From assembly GCF_038396675.1 (NCBI RefSeq), contig NC_088920.1, forward strand, positions 71,602,501-71,666,500: a stretch of 64,000 bases of DNA, read 5' to 3'. Made by a program: the position numbers and the translations under genes. Positions 38,590-51,127 of this stretch are shown piece after piece. The stretch is from Hydra vulgaris (Eukaryota > Cnidaria > Hydrozoa > Anthoathecata > Hydridae). Within the stretch, counting starts at the first letter, position 1. Every line of letters begins with the position of its first letter. Under the pieces are notes generated by a model that was given only the letters and a program-made list of their open reading frames with translations, was not told where the DNA came from and made no database searches.

Positions 38590-38935
38590 CTGGTTTGAGC
38601 ACATGTAAGCGCGTTTTGCTTCGTCTCTCTTACTCTCATGTAATATTAATCTCTTACACTTTGTTCATTTCACTTCATGTAATTGGCGTGATCCAAGACA
38701 CTATTAATCCAATTGAGTTATTTTACTGAAACATATAGGTAGTTATCTAATCAGAGTATTTATTCTATAGTTTAAACTCCCTGAACTCCATATAGCCCAC
38801 AGACTAAACTCTTCATTCATAATAATAAGATTGCAGAATGATTCGGAATTTCTTCTTCGAATTCTAATAATTCTAATAATATGTACAAAACTAATGAAAC
38901 TTATAAGCAGTAGTAGCGCGCTTTTTTTAGCAGCC

Positions 38936-41735
38936 CACAGTGGGCCAGAATGCACTTTTACTGGACAAAATTCATAACTAATTTAATATTAGAGCTATGT
39001 TCACTAAAATTAGTATGAGTACTAAAATGATGTCTGCGCTTTTTATGAAGGTAATATTTTTTTATTTCGTTGCTATGGATACCTTTATTTTGCTTAGCAA
39101 CAACCTACTTTTGTTATCTGCAGATATTTTATAAGTGCTATATTCACTAAATTTGGCATGAGTACCAATATGAGATCACACTTCTTACAAAAGTGATAAT
39201 TTTTTAAATTTAGTTGTTATGGATACTTATATTGCTTAGTTACCGGATACTTTCCTTAGTTACAAAGTGGTAAATTGATATTTGAATATCTTATCGGATT
39301 TTTGACCCACCTATATTGAATAAAAATTGAGTATTTAGGTAAATAATGTTTTAGGAATAATAAAAGCAAAAAATAGTGCAAGAAAACGTTATCAATTTTA
39401 AATTACATCAAAAAATTATAAAACAATAATATCGTTTGAAGATTGATTAAGTAATTGTAAAACATCTGAAAGAAAATGCTTTATGATTTGTTTGGTGTGA
39501 TGTTGATTTACGCAATGATGAAATAACAGGATCACTGGAAACTAGGAGTCTATTGATAAGATCAGTATTTGTTGCTTTTCAGGATGTTTATCGGCTGAAA
39601 TTTTCGCGATAAGATTTAAAGTCTTTATTTCTAGCCTCTTGAGCTTCCTCTGACATAAGTCCGATGGGTAATGTAAGGCTTTTAATTATGTCATGTCCAT
39701 GTATCAATACTTTGTGAACTGATTGAGCCATGTAATACCATGGATAAAGGGACACATATAGTCTAAAAGTGTCAAAACAATAATCCTTGAACTTTAAGCA
39801 GTCTATTTCATATCCTGAAGAGAGCGTTACCAAGATAATGTAAAATCTGAATATAAGGTTTTGGTCAATACCCAGAATTTCAGCTGTTTGTTCATATGCT
39901 GCAAAAGCACGCCTTGAGGTATTGCCATCATTACTTGTTCCAGAACCACCACTTTTAGGGAAATCAACAACAAGTCCCATTTTGTTCATAAAATCAGTCT
40001 GAATCTTTTGTTTAGCTACAGATGCCTTTTCTTTGTGTTCTTTAGATCTTGCTTGCCACTTTCTTGTTTCTTTTTTATATGCAATGTGCAATAACATCTC
40101 AAAAAATCGAATCCATGCATGAAGACTGGAAAGACCATATTTGAACTCTCTGTTAGTATAATCTATATTAAGGATATCAAGACTATTCATATTTTTGGAG
40201 AGACACCACACACTGAACAGCATTGGTATGAGTTATTTTTTTCAGATAATATTGTTTGAACCTTCCCATCAATCATTGTAAGTTCAATAATACAATTCAC
40301 TTCAATAGAAGATCCGCAAACCTCTAATAAAATCATACCCAAGCTCACTTTTAATGTACTGATCTTCTTCAATCACAGATTCCTTGGATTCCATTTTGTA
40401 TGCAAATCTTATGGGTCTACAATAGGCTGTTGAGGACGACTTTTGATTTCTCCAAATAGGCACCTTTTCGTTGCTGTTGTTAAATCCACTCAAATCCAAT
40501 GGGACAAGACAAGTAATAAATAATGATTCTTCACGCTTTAAATCTCTGTTAATGTCGGGTTCTGATAAAACTTGTTTATAAATGCTTTGGCCAGTAGCAC
40601 CATCAAAACCAGCCTTACACGTTAGTGTCATTGTTTTTATTGCTTTGTCGTTCAATATCAAGTGCCTTAGCACAGGTTCCTGAACTGCACAGATTCTTTG
40701 CAAAGTATGAGTCATTAAATCTTTTAAAGGAACTGAAGCTGAATAGTCCTCCTCTGTTATGTTTGCAGGATAACATTTCAATTTTGCATCTCTGACATCA
40801 TTGTAAGCGGGGTAGATGTTATATTCTTTCTCCAAGGCTCCGCTTCTAATCAATTGATAGGAAGCTTTTGTCAGACTTGCATCAATTATTAAAGCCAGAG
40901 CTTCGTCTGCTGAATATTTAGTTGCTTTATCTGTATTTGATATATTTAAAACATTCTTGGCAGCAATAACAACAGATTCATCTCTAAATTTTTTATTAGC
41001 AGCAAAAAATAATTCATTGGATGAATGAGATTCAATTAAACAAGATACACGCCGTTTTTTAGTTTTATTAGAACTATTATCAAATGCAACTGGTTTTCGA
41101 CCACGTCTACTTGCAGTTGGTTCATTGTCTTTTTTTCTGACAATTAAATATTCATTAAGCCAGTTCACAAACTTCTTTTCAAAATTTTTCACAGTATAGT
41201 TTGCAGATTTCCACTTTTTTTTATACAAGTAAGCAAATCGTTGAACAGCATGTCTAAAATCAACGTCTTTAAAATCAGCAAATTTTGGCTGAATAAATTT
41301 TAATATATCTTCAGTAATATTTTGTTTTGAAATACTAAGATTGTTTTTTTGGAGAAAATTATGAATGTCTAAGTTTAACAAAACCATATCTAAATAATTA
41401 TTGTAACAAATATTTTGTATTTAAAAGTAAAATGTTATAATATATATGCCGCCTGGACTACTAATACTTGTTAGTAATTAAGTTACTACAAGTGTTAGTA
41501 ATTAAAATTAAAAGTAATTAAATTACTGTCAGTGTTAGTAATTAAATTACTAACAACTACCGAAAATATGTTGTTGCTATGTTATGCAAAGTAAGGTATC
41601 CATAGTAACCAAAAAAAGTTAACCTCATAAGAATTCTGAATCTCATTTTAATACATACCCCCAATATTGTGTATCATATCAATCAATCATTTTGTTTTGA
41701 AATTTAAAATTTTCAGTATTATACTCTTATGTAAA
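38936..41735 (-). mobile_element. Transib-family transposon (RAG1-related)
   Basis: The left end begins CACAGTGGGCCAG at 38936. The Transib/RSS heptamer CACAGTG is followed 22 bp later by ACAAAATTC. A subterminal module of about 125 bp with GTTGCTATGGATACC occurs twice at the left (about 38990-39120 and 39130-39260) and inverted at the right (about 41570-41700). The outermost right heptamer is not found, so the right boundary is approximate. The transposase lies on the minus strand in between. Confidence 0.78.
39440..41387 (-). pseudogene. Transib transposase, RAG1-core homologue, frameshifted
   Basis: Starts MVLLNLDIHNFLQKNN at 41387; basic region SRRGRKPVAFDNSSNKTKKR. First catalytic Asp in CKAGFDGATGQSIYKQ (about 40600), matching the CDG site of Transib and RAG1. 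VVDFPKSGGSGTSNDGNTSR (about 39960) is the conserved GTSNDGNT block. SEEAQEARNKDFKSYRENFS (about 39610) carries the final Glu, aligned to SEGNESGNK in RAG1. The zinc-ligand-like CCSVCGVSP is near 40225. Frameshifts lie near 40320 and 40210, and a stop at 39585 precedes the remaining conserved tail (NTDLINRLLVSSDPVI, to about 39440). Full length otherwise, about 640 aa. Confidence 0.85.
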
Positions 41736-44045
41736 TAAATAGATAACAAGAATAGACTTATTAATTACTATTAACTTGCCATTTTTAATTTACTTTTTTT
41801 TTTTCCAAACCTTTAAAAATTCCAAAAAAATAAAAAAAATAAAAAGATATTCGATAATATAACAAGCGTAAAAAGATTTTTAAAAATCAAAAATTTACTT
41901 AAAGTAAGTATAATCACTTGTTAGTGATCAAATTAGTTATGCATTTAATAATTTTTTTTTCAAGAATTTTAATTTTAATAAAAAAGACTTTTTTTAACAG
42001 GTTATTGTTCTGTCACCTACATAACTATTTCACTGGTTATTTCCATTACGCCATAGCTATAATTTCATAATGTATTATACACACAAAAAATCTTTGAATT
42101 TGCAAAAAAATCCTCTTAGCTTGCTGCTATCTCTCCAATGCGTGAGGTAGCCTAGCCACGGCTCTGCTCTCTCCTCCCCTTCTATTAATTATTATATATA
42201 TGTGGTAATTTTCAAAGTCAAAAAGATTATTTTCTTTTAGATCGAACTTCATTTGTAGATTTAAAATAAATATAACATCCAGAAATGAAACAATTCTTTT
42301 AGTGTAGCATTGAAATATTGCAAGATTGCAACAAAAGAGTGCAACATTGTTGTTGTTGAATTATTGTAACAATTTGTGAATTTACGTTGCATCACATTTA
42401 TCATTGTTTCAATTAGTTAAATAAAACTTAAATGAGTTGTCCACCCCATAAACATGATGGTGTCATTTAACAACAATTTGTACAAGACATTTGATCCTAC
42501 TGTGTAAGCAAGATTTGTTAAACCCATTCCTACAGTAACAATTTCAGTAGTAATCATTGCTGCAGCAACTTGGTTACATGTTTGGCTTATTCATTTTTTA
42601 AAGTTTTTATAAAAATTGAAAACTTTTAAATCATGATAATCATTTATGTCATTGCTAACTAAATCAGACATGTTAAACATCAGTTAAAAATATCTGGATA
42701 CAAAATAACTGGCAGATCTTTAACACTGTTCTCTTTAGGTAACTAATCATCTGTTAAGAGTTGCAAATCATCTAATTTATTATTGTTAATCAATTTTTTT
42801 TTGTTGATACTATTTTTCCACTGTTTCAATGGCATTAAGTATAGACTCCCTTTTACTAGTGTAGAAAACACACAAGCAACTAATTTCCTCGTTTTTTCCA
42901 GAAATACACAAAGTTGTCCAAATGCTTCAATTCATTTCATTAAGTAAGTTTAAATTTGAATTAATAATAGAATAATTAATCAAATAAAAGTAGATCTTAA
43001 AAAATTAGCTTAGGGTTTACTCAGAAAATCTCTTGTTCGTAAAAATTTATTTTTATTTTACCCACACAGTTTGAATCCAGGCCTCAAACTTTTGACGCGG
43101 TTTTTTTTGATTGGTTGAATAGATTTTTATTAGTAGGTTGAGTTTTTGAGAAAATTTTTATAATATATTATTAAGTATTAAGAAAAAAATCTAAGAATGC
43201 GTCTCCTATGGGTTCATTTTTCCTTCTATATCAATTAAAGCAGCTTTTATAGCTTCTTAATTTACTTTTCATTTAATGATATTTGAGCGTAAATAATTAA
43301 ATAGTTTAAGTTTATTTTTTGTAAAACTTTATATGAAAAGTAACAGTAACATCGAAACCCAATAAATGAATTCCTTATTACGATTGAAGGAATTAAAATC
43401 AATATTTTTTTATCCGAAATTCTAGCTTAAACAAAAAAAAATTACATATCAAAATAAAAATTAAATTTAGTAAAAGATCGTTTTAAAACTACTGGAGATT
43501 TGGCTCTTTAAATTTTACGTCTTAACATTAAAAGTAAAAAACTTAAACATTCTGAAATTCCAAAAACTTTAAAAATCGTTAAAGCTTCTCAAGTTTTTGA
43601 ATTTTAAATCGTAAAATTTCAAAGCAAAAGATAAGCAAGTTGAAAATTAGCATTTCAATTATTTCAACAAATTGCAATTGACAGTATAATTAGATTTGCG
43701 CTGTTATTTTTGTTATACAAATATTATATTTTCTTTTTTGTTTTAATGTTTCGATTTGTGATCGAAAAAACTGTGTGATCGGTGTACACCAGTTTTACTC
43801 AAAATAGCCTTTACATAAAAAAAATCAAGCAATCGCTTTATAAGTAAGCGCTTTTTATTAAATGCAAATAAAATACCAGACGGCAATTTAAAAAAGTTAC
43901 ACTACAAAAGTTACGGCCTAAAGATGGTTTTTTTGTGACGGGTTGCAATGTTAGGGACCCAAGATTTATACTAATAGAGTTTTTATGTACTAAAAGCAGT
44001 AGTATACTTTATTTTTTATATTTAATTATCTCATTATTGAAATAA
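41736..44045. other. Mostly non-coding; coding-like remnant at 42560-42960 (minus)
   Basis: Minus-strand frames at 42960-42650 read EEISCLCVFYTSKRESILNA, IETVEK, KKIDNNNKLDDLQLLTDD and LPKENSVKDLPVILYPDIF with several stops. This looks like an old protein of unknown family. The rest, including the locally GC-richer 42120-42180, has no signature. Confidence 0.3.
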
Positions 44046-44262
<217 letters not shown>

Positions 44263-44335
44263 TAATTGAATTTTTGAAATTTGAAAAAAGATTTATTTCT
44301 ATAAAATAAATATATATCATATAAATGATAATAAA

Positions 44336-44371
44336 GCACTAGAGGCCTTTCACTATTTTCATCAGTAGTGC
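44336..44371 (-). ncRNA. Hammerhead ribozyme motif in the PLE terminal region
   Basis: On the minus strand the order is GCACTA, CTGATGA, AAATAGT, GAAA, GGCCTC, TAGTGC. CTGATGA and GAAA are the invariant core. GCACTA and TAGTGC form a perfect 6 bp stem I, with the predicted cut after C (opposite 44342). Stem II is very weak and stem III is minimal (AGG-CCT with almost no loop), as in other PLE hammerheads thought to act as dimers. It lies on the coding strand of the PLE, past its endonuclease. Confidence 0.68.
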
Positions 44372-44499
44372 TATTTTTAATGCTTTTATCAAGATTTTTA
44401 TAACTGTAGAAAGTTAGATAATAGAAATATTTAATTGCTATATTGTAACTATGAGTTACCATTGCAACATTTTTTAAAAGGAAGTTTCAATTAAATGTG

Positions 44500-45203
44500 T
44501 CAGGTTTTTGTTTATGTAAATGACTTTCATATGACAACAAATATTTTTCGCTTTTTAATTCAAGGAAAACAAAGAGTTGGAAAAAAGTTTATATTGTTGT
44601 GCAATCTCTTGCATTCAAATACATGATTGCTAAATTGGTCTGTAGATTTTCCTGTTCTGCAACTGGAATATGGCCATTAGTACGGTTTCTTAATTTGTTT
44701 ATTTTTCCACTGTAAGTAGATAAACCATTACACGATGAACACTTTAAATAATAAATAACATTTTTGCTATTACAAGTAATGCGACTTTTAATATTTCAAA
44801 TAGTTCTATTGGATGTCTCAAACTTATCAACTTCTTGTAAATATAATTGGCAAATTTTACAACGAATATCTTTATATTTGAATAAACTCGTTTTTTTGAT
44901 AAATGAAATAGAATGAAATTTTGAAGAAGTCAGTTGTCAAAGTTGGTGGTTGTTTGTAGGCAATTACTGGATGAATATTTGAAAAAATCTCCTTTACCCT
45001 TGCATTAGTAGATAGACTAAGTAAAAGGTTAGATTTTGTTAAAATAGGCTGGCAGTTTAAGTTGCTAAAATATTTAGTAACCAAAGGAAAAACTTCATTG
45101 GATTTTTTAAAGGTCCTTGTCCTTGTATTTTGGCATTATGAAATGCTTTTTCTATAGTATTATTTGGGTAAAGACATTCTTTTAACCATAATTTTAGTTC
45201 TGT
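44500..45203 (-). pseudogene. PLE linker and GIY-YIG endonuclease domain, degraded
   Basis: After the RT stop, minus frames give SNIHPVIAYKQPPTL (thumb end, about 44970), RCKICQLYLQEVDKF (Cys motif, about 44860) and ITCNSKNVIYYLKCSSCNGL, then YSGKINKLRNRTNGH (about 44780-44670). The last is a GIY-YIG fold with Y-C--C, Y-GK, the catalytic R and N-GH. Several stops and frameshifts are present. Confidence 0.7.
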
Positions 45204-46210
45204 TTAACATGGTTTTTCTGTAGCATAATCCGAGGTAAAAACAACTATTTTTTTAGCAAGATTATATGAGATATTCTTTTTTATGTGGAAAGGATGAAAA
45301 CTATTGTAATTTAAATAGTCGTGGGTATTTGTTTCTTTGTAAAATATATCTGTTATGACTTGTTTATTGTTTTTAAGAATAACCGATAGATCTAAAAAAT
45401 GAATGACATTGAAGATATTTCCGTTTTTATTGTATTGTATACCTAAATCCACCGTAAAACTAATTGAATTATGTAATTCTTCAAAAATACTTTTAAACTT
45501 GGCGATGTCTAGATTTTTTGGCCATATGTTGAAACCATCATCAACATATCTAAAATAAAACTGTTCAATATTTTTAACTTCTTCTTTTGAAAAGTATTTA
45601 GGTAAGATTTTTGAAAAAAGCATATTTTCTTCTAAAAATCCAATTGTAAGACATGCATAGTCTGGGGCAAAGTCTGTACCCATGGCTGTACCTGTAATCT
45701 GGTGGTATACTTGGTCGTCAAAAATAAAACTATTGTTTTCTAAAATGAAAGATGCCGATTCTAAGAGGAAATCGGGGGTGAATCGATCTGCTATAAAGTC
45801 TTTCTGTAGTTCAATCCAGAGTTGTAATGCTTTAAGACCTAGATTATGTGGAATACTTGTGTATAGATTGACAATGTCACATGTTAGTATTACACTGTCT
45901 GAATCAATATTTTTAGGGATTTTTCTTAAGAAACCCCTATCATTTTTTATATAAGTCTTTTCTTTTTTTACAATCAGAGATAATATTATGTGAAGAAATT
46001 GGCTTAAGTGTTGGTGAGTCTATTAAGGCAATAATAGGTTGAGCTTTTAAATCTTTTGGAGGTTTCACTTCTATAAACGGAGAACTAGATTCTTGAATTT
46101 TTTAAATTATTTCATTGCATTTATGAATTTTTGGAACAACGTAAAAAGTACTAGATTTCCATTCAAAATTTGTAATGAAGTCTATTTCGTTTTGTGTTAG
46201 ACATTTATAA
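45204..46210 (-). pseudogene. Penelope-like reverse transcriptase
   Basis: Motifs in order on the minus strand: STFYVVPKIHK (about 46150), SPFIEVKPPKDLKAQPIIAL and SPTLKPISS (about 46060-46000), a frameshift in an A-rich tract near 45955, LTCDIVNLYTSIPHNLGL (motif A, about 45880), QITGTAMGTDFAPDYACLTI (motif B, 45690) and FYFRYVDDGFNIW (motif C, catalytic YVDD, about 45560). NSFHPFHIKKNISYNLAK is the PLE signature after the palm. The stop after EKPC (45203) ends the frame. Confidence 0.85.
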
Positions 46211-46360
46211 TTGGCAATGTATATATACATAAAGTAGAAGAAAATCACTTAACAAAATATTTTTTTCCATTTAACACAGTGTTTATCATTACTTTTGCTT
46301 TTTCAAATGAATATTTTATATGAAGGAAGGGGGGGGGGATTAATTTAATTATTTTTGAGC

Positions 46361-47960
46361 TCACTTAGTTTTATAGTTTTTTAGAAAAAACTTATTTTCG
46401 GGCCTGCATTTAGAAATCAATTCTGATTTTTTGTTTAATAAACATTCTTGGTTTGCATGTGTAATAATTTCAAATTTTTCTTGAAGGCATAGTATGCATT
46501 TTTTAGAAATATTGTTAATATATAATAATATAATAGCGCTGTACACTTCAAAAGTGATGAATGCAAACAGCGAGGATTTTGTACTTCAACAGCTGTAATA
46601 CAAAAAAATAATAAAAATTGGTATTCAAAATGTTCATCCAATTTGTTTTTGAAATGGTCGATACTAACTGCATCTATTGTTTCTTGTTTAAGTTTGTTCC
46701 AGTCATTTACCACTATTGGTGAAAATATCGTTTAATATTTCCCGTATATTGTCTTCTTAGTTTACTTTTGTGGCCTCTATAATTATGGTTTTTGTCTTGC
46801 ATTTCGGGTTTTATGTGAAAGTTTATGATATCGTATCCTTTTAAATATTTATACATTTGTATCATATCATCTCTTCTTCTTCTAATCTCCAGCAATAGTA
46901 AACCCAACTTTTTTAATCTCTCTTCATAGCTATATCGTCTTAAACTTTCTATTGTAGTAGCTCTCTGTTGAACACTCTCTAGTTTATCTTTATCATACTG
47001 CCAATAAGAATTCCAAATGAGAGCTGCACATTCTAAATGTGGACGAACTAAGCCTAAAAGCAAGAGTTTCGTTATTTTTTCATCTAAGAATTTAAAAGTT
47101 TACTTGATCTGATCTTTTGATTTGCTTTATTGACTGCTTTATTTATATGGTGTTTCCATCCTAAATCGTCAGAAACGTACACACCTAAATCTTTTTCCAT
47201 ACTTAAGTACACTAAAGCCGTATTGTTCCTTAAAAATCTGTGTAGGTTATTTCCAATTATCATAATCTTACATTTTTGCTGGTTGAACTTCATCAACAAC
47301 TAATTAGACCATTCCATTAATACGTCTGTTTCTTGTTGAAGTTCAATTAAATCATTATCATTGTTTATTGCTCTAAGGATTTTAGTGTCATCAGCAAAAT
47401 GTTTGCAGCTTAATTTTATTTAATTGGAGATATCATTGATATAGGCTACAAGTAATAGTGGTCCTTGCACTGATCCTTGCGGTACTCCACTTACAGCTTC
47501 TTCCCATTTAGATTTATTATCTCCTATCACCACTCTTTGAAGTCTATTTTTTAAAAATCCTTGGCACCAGTCCAATGACTTTAATTTAAAACCAAGAGCA
47601 TCCAGTTTTAACAATAATCTTTCCTGATCAACCGAATCAAACGCTTTGGCAAAATCTAAAAACAAAACCATCACATTCCAACCATTGTCTATTTGTGATG
47701 AAATCTAGAGACTCCAATAAGTTTGTCACACAACTTTTATAATTAACAAATCCATGTTGGTTTTTATTGGTTAGCTTGTTATCTACTAAATATTTCATCA
47801 TTTTATCCTTAATTACCTTTCCATGACTTTACAAACTACAGATGTTAAAAATACAGGTCTATAGTTGCTAGGGTCTAATTTGTTACCGTTTTTAAACAGC
47901 GGAATGATATTAGCACATGATCATAACTTTGGGAGTTTACTTGTTTCAAAGGATTTAATA
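46361..47960 (-). pseudogene. CR1-like non-LTR retrotransposon, RT and C-terminus
   Basis: Minus-strand order: IIPLFKNGNKLDPSNYRPVF (about 47910), NKNQHGFVNYKSCVTNLLES (about 47760-47710), LFLDFAKAFDSVDQERLL (motif A, 47660), SGVPQGSVQGPLL (motif B, 47480), FADDTKILRAI (motif C, about 47390), then YLSMEKDLGVYVSDDLGWKHH and LVRPHLECAALIWNSYW (47060). The last piece, SELISKCRPENKFFLKNYK, ends at 46361. Frameshifts occur near 47680, 47310, 47070 and 46715. The endonuclease is missing (5' truncation). The end matches the tail fragment at 428-499. Confidence 0.85.
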
Positions 47961-50900
47961 AACATTAATGTTATAAGCAGGTGCTGTTTTAAGAATGGAC
48001 CAATTCAATATAAAATCAATTTTCTGTAGTTTTTTCATTAAGGATTCCTTTTATGTTTAACAAAGCATTATTGTGACTTTTTATAATTCTTTCCATATAT
48101 TTAGTGCAACAGTAGCTAACTTTAATTATATTTCGATTAAAAATTTTATGCAATTCATTAGAGGCCTTAAAATGCTTTTTAACTAATTGAAACTAATTTG
48201 AAAGCATTTTTTCTATGTTAGTGGAAACATTTTTGCTATATGAGGGGTTGAACCTCTATTTTATATATTTATGAATATTATATATATCATAAATATGTAA
48301 ATATATGTATTTTTTTTTTTTGGTTCATAACTTTATTAGTTATTTATAAATTTTCAGTTTTTATCTTATTTTGTAATTTATTTCTTAATTTATATTAGTG
48401 TTTCAGTAAAGTTTAGCGCATGTTTGCTAAATTATTTATGAAATGTATCACAGGGCTTGATGATAAGACAACTTGTCTTCTTCTTAATCCCGTCAAGTTT
48501 TGAGCTATTGTATCTTTTTTAATTTTGACAAAGAGCAAATAATTTAATTTTAGAAAATAATAATTTTAACAGACATAATTTTAATTAAACCTAAATACAC
48601 TTGCCAACGTTTTACATTGACCTCCCCCTTCGCCTTTAATAGGATTTTATGGATTTTTGCAACAATATAATAATTGGTAATTATTTATTGGAAACTAATC
48701 TAAGATGGTCTTAACTTACAATTATATCCAAAAATGTTTGATTTATATAAATTATAAATAAATAAAGATATTTTATGCAACAAAAAGTTGCAAATTAATT
48801 TTGTCTGCAAAATGAAAAAAATATCTAAGTAACAGAAGAATATATAAAAATACCTGTCAAAAAATTAGTCTGAATTATGCATAACAACTAAGTGCCTCTC
48901 TTACTTCTAAGCAGCATAACGTTTATTTATTAAGTTCGAGCGCGTAAAACATTGCCTCAAAGGTAAAGTGTCTTTTAACACAATAGTTGTCGGGTTTTTT
49001 ACATAGATATGAATATTTAAAAAAAATAGCATTAAACAATGCTTATTGAACTGATAAATATCTTTCACAAGTAAATAATCTCCATAAAAACAAAAAATGT
49101 TTAGGGTTTTACTATTGTGTCGTTACGTTTGAATTTTCTTTATATTCAGCTGTTTCTCGAATAAACAACCTAGGACACGAAAAATGAAAGATTTTGTTCA
49201 CTGATGCCTTAATACCATGTATTTCTCATTTTTTTTTATTTTTTGTTATTTTTATTTTGTTATTTATCATTTACCATCTAAATAACCATACAATAACTTG
49301 ATTGAAAAAAAAATCTGTGTGTATGTCTAGCCAATATATATTGCTTCTAAAATATGGTTGTATCAAGTTATCAAAGCTTATTTATACAACAACATAAACA
49401 AAAATATGAAAAAGCTAATGTGGGTGCATTTGAAACGACATAAATATTATTATTGGTATAATTCAGTTATTTAAATTTATGAAAAACTTAAATTGAAGCT
49501 AGGTACTTTACTTTAGCCGGTTACACTCTTATAAACAAGAAGTTAATAAAGAAATCATTATTTTGGACGAGTGAAAGTTTTGAGATTAAACCTAGTTTTT
49601 TATGATTTCAGCACATATCAAAAAGCGATAAGTCAAAAAAATTTGCAGGGAATACTATGAACCTGATAGCTTCCAAAATAACTTTTCAAAAAGTCAAATT
49701 TTTTTAGTTTGATTTTAAAAACATCACTTTGTTACGAATTTATTTTTTGTTTTGCGTTTTCCAAGACTTTGCATTTCAGGCACGCCGTAAAAAAATCTCA
49801 AAAACTATATATGTTACAATGATGAAATTTTTAGTGATTGTTCATTTTATTTTATTCATATAATATTTGTGATATGAGTGGAGTAGAATTTCTAATTAAA
49901 CTTTAGACTTTGAGTTATCAAGTTTTTTGTATTATATTTTAAGCGTTTTTTTTATTAATCAATTTGTTTTTACATTTTTACAACAAAAACTAATTTTATT
50001 AAAAAATCGGCTTCACTCATATCACAGTTTTATATATTTAGAACAATTTTGCTAAGTTACAGTATCTCTCTTTTATTCATTCTTCCTCATTTTATTACAG
50101 CGAAAACCCAGTTTTCAATCTTTAATTTCAGTATAATATTTTCTGTTTGGAATTAGAGAAAGTTAGTTTATATGCGTTGTTTTAAAATTTGAGGGTAGTT
50201 GCCCCTTAATAAACTTTGTTATGGTCGATTGTGATAATAAAATTCTTTTAAAAGAATTTTTTTTCAAAGCTATCTTGATTTTTTATCAGAGCTTTACTTT
50301 ATTTGAAAGAAACATTTAGAATCTAGCATATTGAGATCCATAAATAAGAACAACCGTTTAGATTCTTTTTTAAATCGGCCAAGAATGGTTTTCTTTTCAT
50401 TTGTAATATCTGAAAATAAATTGTTTACATTAAATAACAGCATTTAGGCACCACTCCTAATTAGAAATTTCAGGCTGTCCCACTTCTCCTCACTCTCCCC
50501 TATACTTTTTCTTACAAACTAACTTTGTCTTTTGATGATAATTAAACATCAAACTTGACAAAAATTTTATTCAGGGTGTTTGTTAAAAAGAAGTGCAAAA
50601 TTTATTTTTAACTAAATAATCGTATTGCTTTTTTTTTAAACTAATGAAAAAAAATATTTAAAAAATAAAGTTCTATATATCGAAGTCAATGTTGAGTAAA
50701 TGCCAATGTTGAGTAAACGCCAATCGATTGAGCCATCAAAGTTTCGAATGCATAGTTTCAGACAAAGTTTTGATTTTTATTCGAAAAACAAAGAAAACTT
50801 AAAAAAATAAAAAGTCCAAGATATTGAGTTAGCCAAGAACTTATTGTAAGACAAATTATATAAACAACAAAGTTATTCACTTAAACTCTGTAGATTAATT

Positions 50901-50975
50901 AAAAAAATCTTTTTAAAATAAGTTTGAAGTGCTGTTGGAGATAAGCCACGTTTTAAACTTAAATAGTATCACCAA
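47961..50975. other. No gene recognised in 3 kb
   Basis: Very AT-rich with only short frames and no tandem array. A poly-G run (GGGGGGGGG) lies just before, at 46330. Could hold non-coding host sequence or very old repeats. Confidence 0.4.
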
Positions 50976-50980
50976 TTTTT

Positions 50981-51127
50981 TTTAATTTCAATTTACCTTC
51001 CCAAGGCCATGAAGACCACGACAATCTAAGAAACTCCTTTTAGTTGTCGTTACAAACCTCTTTCAACTCTATAACCTCGAAACACAAACCTTGACGAACT
51101 AGATCGCTGCGCACAGTGGGACAGAGT
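50981..51127 (-). mobile_element. SINE family 2, copy 3, diverged, no head
   Basis: Read on the minus strand: GTCAAGGTTTGTGTTTCGAG, then the TTATAGAGTT region and the tail GGCCTTGGGAAGGTAAATT. It matches the body and tail of the copies at 6177 and 16515 with many substitutions. The tRNA-like head is absent. Confidence 0.7.

Larger units (their letters stand above)
44300..46230 (-). mobile_element. Penelope-like element with GIY-YIG endonuclease and hammerhead motif
   Basis: Minus strand, in order: RT (46210-45204), thumb/linker (to about 44900), Cys motif and GIY-YIG endonuclease (about 44880-44580), then a terminal sequence with a hammerhead motif (44371-44336) and the palindromic (TA)n junction. 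The N-terminal block (NIPIP/RWKA) is missing, so the copy is 5'-truncated. The left neighbour (46361 upward) is a different LINE in the same orientation. Confidence 0.83.

Noticed and set aside
42120..42190. GC-richer patch as a tRNA or SINE
   Set aside because: No A/B boxes and no second copy in the window.
45682..45954. Plus-strand 90-codon frame
   Set aside because: Antisense of the Penelope-like RT between motifs A and B.
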